10,317 nt of DNA, taken from positions 1 to 10,317 of the forward strand of contig JAFGQJ010000085.1 of the NCBI GenBank assembly GCA_016935715.1, in the 5' to 3' direction. The notes beneath the pieces are model-generated. The model made no database searches. It had not been told where the DNA came from and saw only the letters and a list, made by a program, of their open reading frames with translations. This DNA is from Spirochaetales bacterium (lineage in GTDB: Bacteria; Spirochaetota; Spirochaetia; SZUA-6; DRHE01). Shown here piece after piece: positions 6,167 through 10,317 of this stretch (the stretch's first letter is position 1; every line of letters begins with the position of its first letter). The position numbers and the translations under genes were made by a program.

Positions 6167-7687
6167 ATGTCCAACACTCTGCTCGCCATGCAGGAGATCA
6201 CCAAGGTTTTCCCCGGCGTGCGCGCCAACGACGGGATCAGCTTCGACCTGCAGGCCGGGGAGATCCATGCCCTGGTCGGTGAAAACGGCGCCGGCAAGAC
6301 CACCTTGATGAAGATCCTCTACGGGCTGCAGAAGCCCGATTCGGGTACGATCTACCTTCGGGGCGAGGCCGCGGTCATCCGCAATCCCCGCAATGCGATC
6401 GCCCAGGGCATCGGCATGGTCCACCAGCACTTCATGCTCGTTGCCCCCTTCTCCGTGCTGCAGAACATCGTGCTCGGCGAAGAGACCCACTGCGCCGGGC
6501 TGCTGCGCATGGACGAGCCGGCGGAAAAGGTCGAGCAGATCATGAAGCGTAACGGCCTGCCCGTTGACCTTGCCATCGCGGTGGCTGAGCTGCCGGTGGG
6601 GCTTCAGCAGCGCGTGGAGATCCTCAAGATCCTCTACCGGGGGGCGGAGATCCTGGTGTTCGACGAACCCACGGCGGTGCTCACGCCCCAGGAGGTCGAG
6701 GAGCTGTTCAAGACCTTCCGCATGATGAAGGAGCAGCGGAAGGGCATCATCTTCATCAGCCACAAGCTCGACGAAGTCCTGTCCATCGCCGACCGGATCA
6801 CCGTGATCCGCCGGGGCAAGGTGATCGAAACCCTGCCGCGCAGCGGGGCCACCAAGGCCAGGATCGCCGAGCTGATGGTAGGGAAACCGGTGCTGCTGGA
6901 GGTGAAGAAGCAGGAGGTCGAAACGGGAGCCAAAATTCTCGAGGTCCGCGACCTGCGCCAGACCGGGGAGCGGGGCCACAGCGTGCTGGACGGGGTCAGC
7001 CTCTCGGTGAAGGCCGGGGAGATCTACGGCATCGCCGGGGTGGAGGGCAACGGGCAGAGCGAGCTGGTACAGGCCGTCACCGAACCGGTGAAGCTGGATC
7101 AGGGCGATGTTCTCCTGCAGGGACAGAGCATCCTGTCCTGGGATGTGCGCAGCCGCAGGGACGCCGGCATCGGCCACATCCCCGAGGACCGCCAGCGCTT
7201 CGGGCTGCTGCTTCCCTTCAGCCTGGCGGACAACCTCACCCTGGGCCGCCATCACCGCCCGCCCTTCGTAAAAGGAAGCCAGTGGATCGATTCGCTGCGG
7301 ATCCGGGAGTCCGCCAGGAAGACGATCGAAGCCTTCGACATCCGAACCCCTTCGGAAACCACCCCGGCCAACGCCCTGTCGGGGGGAAACCAGCAGAAAG
7401 CCATCGTAGCGCGGGAGATGAGCTTCGAGCCGATCCTGCTGGTGGCCTCCCAGCCCACCCGGGGCGTGGACATCGGCGCCCAGGAGTTCATCTACTCCCA
7501 GCTCCTGGAGGCCAGGAGCAACGGCAAGGCGGTGCTCCTGGTCTCCGCCGACCTGGACGAAATCCTGTCCCTGGCGGACCGCATCGGTGTGATGTTCAAG
7601 GGCCGCATCATCGAGGAGCTCGCCAGCGAGGAAGCCACCCGGGAGAAGATCGGCCTGTACATGACCGGAGGCGAACAAGATGCCTAA
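6167..7687 (+). CDS. Double-domain ABC transporter ATP-binding protein (BMP/nucleoside type)
   Basis: A 506-residue fusion of two ABC ATPase domains, the usual form in the simple-sugar/nucleoside importer family (relatives include NupO and RbsA). It would sit on the cytoplasmic face and power import. Domain 1 has Walker A GENGAGKTT (38-46), Q-loop HQHFM (86-90), a signature LPVGLQQ (142-148), Walker B VFDEPT (164-169) and switch His199. Domain 2 has a degenerate Walker A GVEGNGQSE (291-299) with no lysine, an intact signature LSGGNQQ (404-410) and a degenerate Walker B VASQPTRG (426-433) without the catalytic Glu. Only one composite ATP site therefore looks fully competent, as is common in this family. 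AGGAG (6155-6159) lies 7 bases before the ATG. The end overlaps the first permease gene by 8 bp. Confidence 0.95.
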   Translation: MSNTLLAMQEITKVFPGVRANDGISFDLQAGEIHALVGENGAGKTTLMKILYGLQKPDSGTIYLRGEAAVIRNPRNAIAQGIGMVHQHFMLVAPFSVLQNIVLGEETHCAGLLRMDEPAEKVEQIMKRNGLPVDLAIAVAELPVGLQQRVEILKILYRGAEILVFDEPTAVLTPQEVEELFKTFRMMKEQRKGIIFISHKLDEVLSIADRITVIRRGKVIETLPRSGATKARIAELMVGKPVLLEVKKQEVETGAKILEVRDLRQTGERGHSVLDGVSLSVKAGEIYGIAGVEGNGQSELVQAVTEPVKLDQGDVLLQGQSILSWDVRSRRDAGIGHIPEDRQRFGLLLPFSLADNLTLGRHHRPPFVKGSQWIDSLRIRESARKTIEAFDIRTPSETTPANALSGGNQQKAIVAREMSFEPILLVASQPTRGVDIGAQEFIYSQLLEARSNGKAVLLVSADLDEILSLADRIGVMFKGRIIEELASEEATREKIGLYMTGGEQDA

Positions 7688-8777
7688 GATCAAATTCGAC
7701 AGATACCGGCTCATGGAGCTGCTGGCTCCGGTGCTGGGCTTTCTCGCCTCGATCGTGGTTCTGCTCATCATCGCCGGGATCGTGGGGGAAACCCCGGGAA
7801 ACGCCATCCGGGCGATCCTCAAGTTCACGGTTTCCAACGCCTCCCGGCTGGCCAGCGTGTTCTCCGTCGCCATTCCCCTGTTCATCTCGGGGCTGGCCGT
7901 GGCCATCGCCTTCCGAGCCGGGGTGTTCAACATCGGCGCGGAGGGGCAGTACTTCATCGGCGGCCTGGTCGGGGCCCTGGCGGGGATCTACCTGCCCCTG
8001 CCCAAGGTGATCCACCTGCCCGTCGTGGTGCTGGCCGCAATGGCCGGAGGCGCCCTGTGGGCCCTCATCCCGGCGGTGCTGAAGATCACCAAGGGTATCC
8101 ACGAGGTCATCTCCACGATCATGTTCAACAACATCGCCCTGGCCCTGGTGAACTACCTGGTCAACGGCCCCTTGTCGGGGCGGGGCGAACAGAGCCTGGA
8201 GCCTCAGACCCGGAAAATCCTGGCCACGGCACTGTTCGGAAAACTGAACCACTGGTTCCAGGCAATCGGGCTGAACGTGCCCGATCACGTGTACCTGGAC
8301 TACTCGCTGATCGTGGCCATCATCATGGGGGTGCTGGTCTACATCCTCCTGTTCCGGCTGCGCTTCGGCTTCGAGATCCGCGCGGTGGGGACCTCGATCG
8401 ACGTCTCCCGCTATGCGGGCATCCGGGTGAAGAGCGTGCAGCTCGGGGTATTTCTGATCAGCGGAGCCATCGCGGGCCTCATCGGCATGCAGGAGATCTT
8501 CGCCATCCGGGGACACTACACCTTCGAGATCGCCTCCGGTCTCGGTTTCGACGGCATCGCCATCGCCTTGATCGGGCGAAACTCTCCCATCGGTGTGATC
8601 TTCTCGGCCATCCTGTTCGCCTTTCTCAAACAGGCGGGATACGGGCTGCAGCTCTACACCTCCGTACCGAATTCGATCATCTACATCATAACCGGGCTGA
8701 TGATCGTCTTCATCGTGGTCATCAACGAGATCGTGACCCGCTACGTCCGGGCGCTGCGCAAGAAGGAGGCTGCCTGA
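7680..8777 (+). CDS. ABC transporter permease 1 (NupP-like, BPD_transp_2 family)
   Basis: A 365-residue inner-membrane permease for the importer encoded by the surrounding genes. Hydrophobic segments are visible at about 14-36, 58-79, 89-105, 111-135, 141-161, 207-226, 254-276, 287-318 and 331-355. The family motif FRAGVFNIGAEGQYFIGG (78-95) and the conserved GFDGIAIALIGRNSPIG (289-305) identify the larger of the two permeases usually found with BMP-type binding proteins. GGAGG (7667-7671) lies 8 bases before the ATG, inside the ATPase gene. The start overlaps the ATPase stop in the sequence ATGCCTAA, implying coupled translation. Confidence 0.93.
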   Translation: MPKIKFDRYRLMELLAPVLGFLASIVVLLIIAGIVGETPGNAIRAILKFTVSNASRLASVFSVAIPLFISGLAVAIAFRAGVFNIGAEGQYFIGGLVGALAGIYLPLPKVIHLPVVVLAAMAGGALWALIPAVLKITKGIHEVISTIMFNNIALALVNYLVNGPLSGRGEQSLEPQTRKILATALFGKLNHWFQAIGLNVPDHVYLDYSLIVAIIMGVLVYILLFRLRFGFEIRAVGTSIDVSRYAGIRVKSVQLGVFLISGAIAGLIGMQEIFAIRGHYTFEIASGLGFDGIAIALIGRNSPIGVIFSAILFAFLKQAGYGLQLYTSVPNSIIYIITGLMIVFIVVINEIVTRYVRALRKKEAA

Positions 8778-8778
8778 A

Positions 8779-9651
8779 ATGGACCTTTCGATCCTCGTGG
8801 ACTTCCTGTTCAAGGGGCTGGAGATATCCGGCCCGATCGCCTTTGCGGCCCTCGGGGCGGTGTTCTGCGAACGCAGCGGGGTGATCAACATCGCCCTGGA
8901 GGGCTTCATGGCGGTCACCGCCTTCACCATCGTCTGGGGCTCCATCGCCTTCCAGAGCTTCTGGATGGGACTGCTGGTGGCCATCCTCAGCGGCATCATC
9001 ATGAGCCTGATCCATGCGGTGGCCACGATAACGTACAAGGTCAACCAGATCGTCAGCGGGGTGGCCATCAACATCATGGCCGTCGGCATCGGCCGTTTTC
9101 TCTCCCAGAACGTCTTCGGCCAGGAGACCCAGTCGCAGCTGAATCCCTACCTGTTTCCGACGGTGCTCGGCATCAATTCCTTCGCCTTCGCCCTGATCCC
9201 GATCACGGCGATCTGCTGGTTCGTGCTGTACAAGACCCGTTTCGGCCTGCGCCTGCGGGCGGTCGGGGAGAACCCGGAAGCGGCGGACACCCTGGGGATA
9301 AACGTGTACCTGATGCGCTACGCCGGGGTGATCCTGTCCGGGGTGATGTGCGGTCTGGCGGCGGCGGTCCTCTATCCGGCCAAGTGGATCAACGGCATGA
9401 CGGGGGGCAGAGGCTACATCGCCCTGGCTGCCATGATCTTCGGGCGCTGGCATCCGGTGGGAGCGGTGCTGGCCGCGCTGCTGTTCGGCTACGCCGACAC
9501 CTTCCGCATCATGTTCGAGACCAGGATCCCGATCCCCAGCCAGTTCGTGCAGATGCTGCCCTACGTTCTGGCGATCCTCGTGCTGGTTGGAATGATAGGC
9601 AGGGCCAAACCGCCGGCGGCGGACGGCATCCCCTACGAACCGGGAGAGTGA
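8779..9651 (+). CDS. ABC transporter permease 2 (NupQ-like, BPD_transp_2 family)
   Basis: A 290-residue inner-membrane permease that would pair with permease 1 to form the translocation channel. It carries the family motif ERSGVINIALEGFM (31-44), several hydrophobic helices (about 17-30, 40-58, 61-84, 90-106, 131-150, 178-198, 212-240, 255-273), and the conserved TRFGLRLRAVGENPEAA (152-168), a cytoplasmic coupling-type segment contacted by the ATPase in relatives. AAGGAGG (8763-8769) lies 9 bases before the ATG. Only one base separates it from the permease 1 stop. The operon ends here: the next gene is convergent, 19 bases away, and I see no hairpin terminator in that gap. Confidence 0.93.
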   Translation: MDLSILVDFLFKGLEISGPIAFAALGAVFCERSGVINIALEGFMAVTAFTIVWGSIAFQSFWMGLLVAILSGIIMSLIHAVATITYKVNQIVSGVAINIMAVGIGRFLSQNVFGQETQSQLNPYLFPTVLGINSFAFALIPITAICWFVLYKTRFGLRLRAVGENPEAADTLGINVYLMRYAGVILSGVMCGLAAAVLYPAKWINGMTGGRGYIALAAMIFGRWHPVGAVLAALLFGYADTFRIMFETRIPIPSQFVQMLPYVLAILVLVGMIGRAKPPAADGIPYEPGE

Positions 9652-9670
9652 CCGAAAGAGAGGGAAACGA

Positions 9671-10255
9671 TCATCCGCTGAGGCGGCGCAGCTCCTGCCT
9701 GACCCGGGCGAGAACCTGGTTGTAGCGGTCCTCCAGGATCGTCATGTTTTCCCGCAGCATCTTCTGGAAATCCGGATCCATGGCCGGATCGATCTTGACC
9801 CGTGCCCCCACCTGCTGGCTCATGGCCCGCTCTTTCTGCTGCAGGATCGGCTCGAATCTCTGCTCCACCGCCTCCACGACGCGTTTGCGCTCCTGCAGAT
9901 AATCCCCCAGGAACTGCTCCATCTGGTTGAGAAGCTTGCCCAGATGTTTGGTGTCGGCTACCAGGGCGTGGAATCCCTGCCCCGCCTTCCTGCTCTGCAG
10001 CAGGGACATCTCATCCGCCGGGAGCTTGAGATTGGCCAGCAGCGCCTGCAGGGCCCCCTCCTTGACGTGGCCGAGATGCTTCTTGTCGAAGCTCTGCAGC
10101 AGCTTCTTCAGATCGACGTCCTCTTCCGACAGGAACCTGGAGACCGCCTTCTTGCCCTCGGTGATGAAGGTGTTCGCCTCCAGCGCCTCCTTGTTGGCCT
10201 CCACGTCCTGAGTGCGCTCCAGGGCGATTTCCAGGGCTGACTTGATTTCTGACAT
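9671..10255 (-). CDS. Charged helical cytoplasmic protein of unknown function
   Basis: A 194-residue protein with no signal peptide, membrane segment, cysteine or tryptophan. It looks almost entirely alpha-helical and highly charged, with Gln/Glu/Lys/Arg-rich stretches at about 105-148 that could form a coiled coil and a C-terminal helix (163-192). The middle has a Leu-rich region (47-76). I faintly recall similar small proteins opening with MSEIKSALEIALERT in other spirochaetes, but I cannot confirm a family. The reading frame is convincing because of its length, the clean start at 10253-10255 and the upstream promoter-like sequence. It converges on the transporter operon with a 19-bp gap and shows no obvious functional link to it. 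Confidence 0.8.
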   Translation of the reverse strand: MSEIKSALEIALERTQDVEANKEALEANTFITEGKKAVSRFLSEEDVDLKKLLQSFDKKHLGHVKEGALQALLANLKLPADEMSLLQSRKAGQGFHALVADTKHLGKLLNQMEQFLGDYLQERKRVVEAVEQRFEPILQQKERAMSQQVGARVKIDPAMDPDFQKMLRENMTILEDRYNQVLARVRQELRRLSG

Positions 10256-10285
10256 GGTTGTATCCCGTATCCGTTCGTTTTCAAC

Positions 10286-10315
10286 AATTTACTCACGAAT
10301 GAGGCGGGAAATCAA
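10286..10315 (-). promoter_or_regulatory. Weak candidate promoter for the helical protein gene
   Basis: On the minus strand TTGATT (10310-10315) is followed after 18 bases by TAAATT (10286-10291), each a 4/6 match to consensus. The gene starts about 30 bases downstream, with only a weak GGGA ribosome-binding site. The window ends here, so other upstream promoters cannot be seen. Confidence 0.3.
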
Positions 10316-10317
10316 GC

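Noticed and set aside
6161..7957. 598-codon minus-strand open frame across the ATPase gene
   Set aside because: A compositional shadow of the conserved ATPase and permease genes; its translation is low-complexity and unlike any family I know. The same applies to the minus frames at 7608-9089 and 4949-6154.
9652..9670. Bidirectional terminator between the convergent genes
   Set aside because: The 19-bp gap contains no inverted repeat or T-run on either strand.

Overview
The window looks like chromosomal DNA from a high-GC spirochaete (Spirochaetota), but that assignment is an inference. It rests on a BMP-family nucleoside-binding lipoprotein encoded directly ahead of its ABC ATPase and two permeases, a layout known from Treponema pallidum (pnr locus), together with envelope proteins and a small helical protein of spirochaete type. 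Codon use and GC content look uniform. I see no mobile element, tRNA, rRNA, CRISPR array or clear sign of recent transfer.

Left part (1-2778). A specialised NusG-family factor (NGN plus KOW) is encoded on the minus strand and reads out of the left edge, followed by two tandem GC-rich hairpins. Divergent from it are a small exported protein of unknown function and a secreted protein with an N-terminal RlpA-like beta-barrel candidate, a long Pro/Glu/Ala-rich linker and a C-terminal SPOR (peptidoglycan-binding) domain. The SPOR gene's Shine-Dalgarno sequence sits in the loop of a perfect 8-bp hairpin just before the ATG.

Middle (2753-4828). NAD-dependent DNA ligase LigA is complete, with adenylation domain, OB fold, zinc finger, HhH and BRCT. 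Its likely start lies inside the end of the SPOR gene (26-bp overlap), so the two are probably translated in a coupled way.

Right part (4869-9651). A good sigma70-type promoter and a very strong ribosome-binding site lead into a four-gene uptake operon for purine nucleosides or related ligands: binding lipoprotein, double-domain ATPase and two permeases. An intrinsic terminator lies between the lipoprotein and ATPase genes and probably lowers transporter expression relative to the binding protein. The last three genes are packed tightly (8-bp overlap, then a 1-nt gap). The lipoprotein would capture ligand outside the cytoplasmic membrane, the two permeases form the channel, and the ATPase drives import.

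Right edge (9671-10317). A convergent minus-strand gene encodes a 194-residue, highly charged, helical cytoplasmic protein of unknown function.

No convincing wholly new system is visible. The best leads are regulatory: the NusG paralog with its downstream hairpins, the hairpin-presented ribosome-binding site, and the terminator inside the transporter operon.
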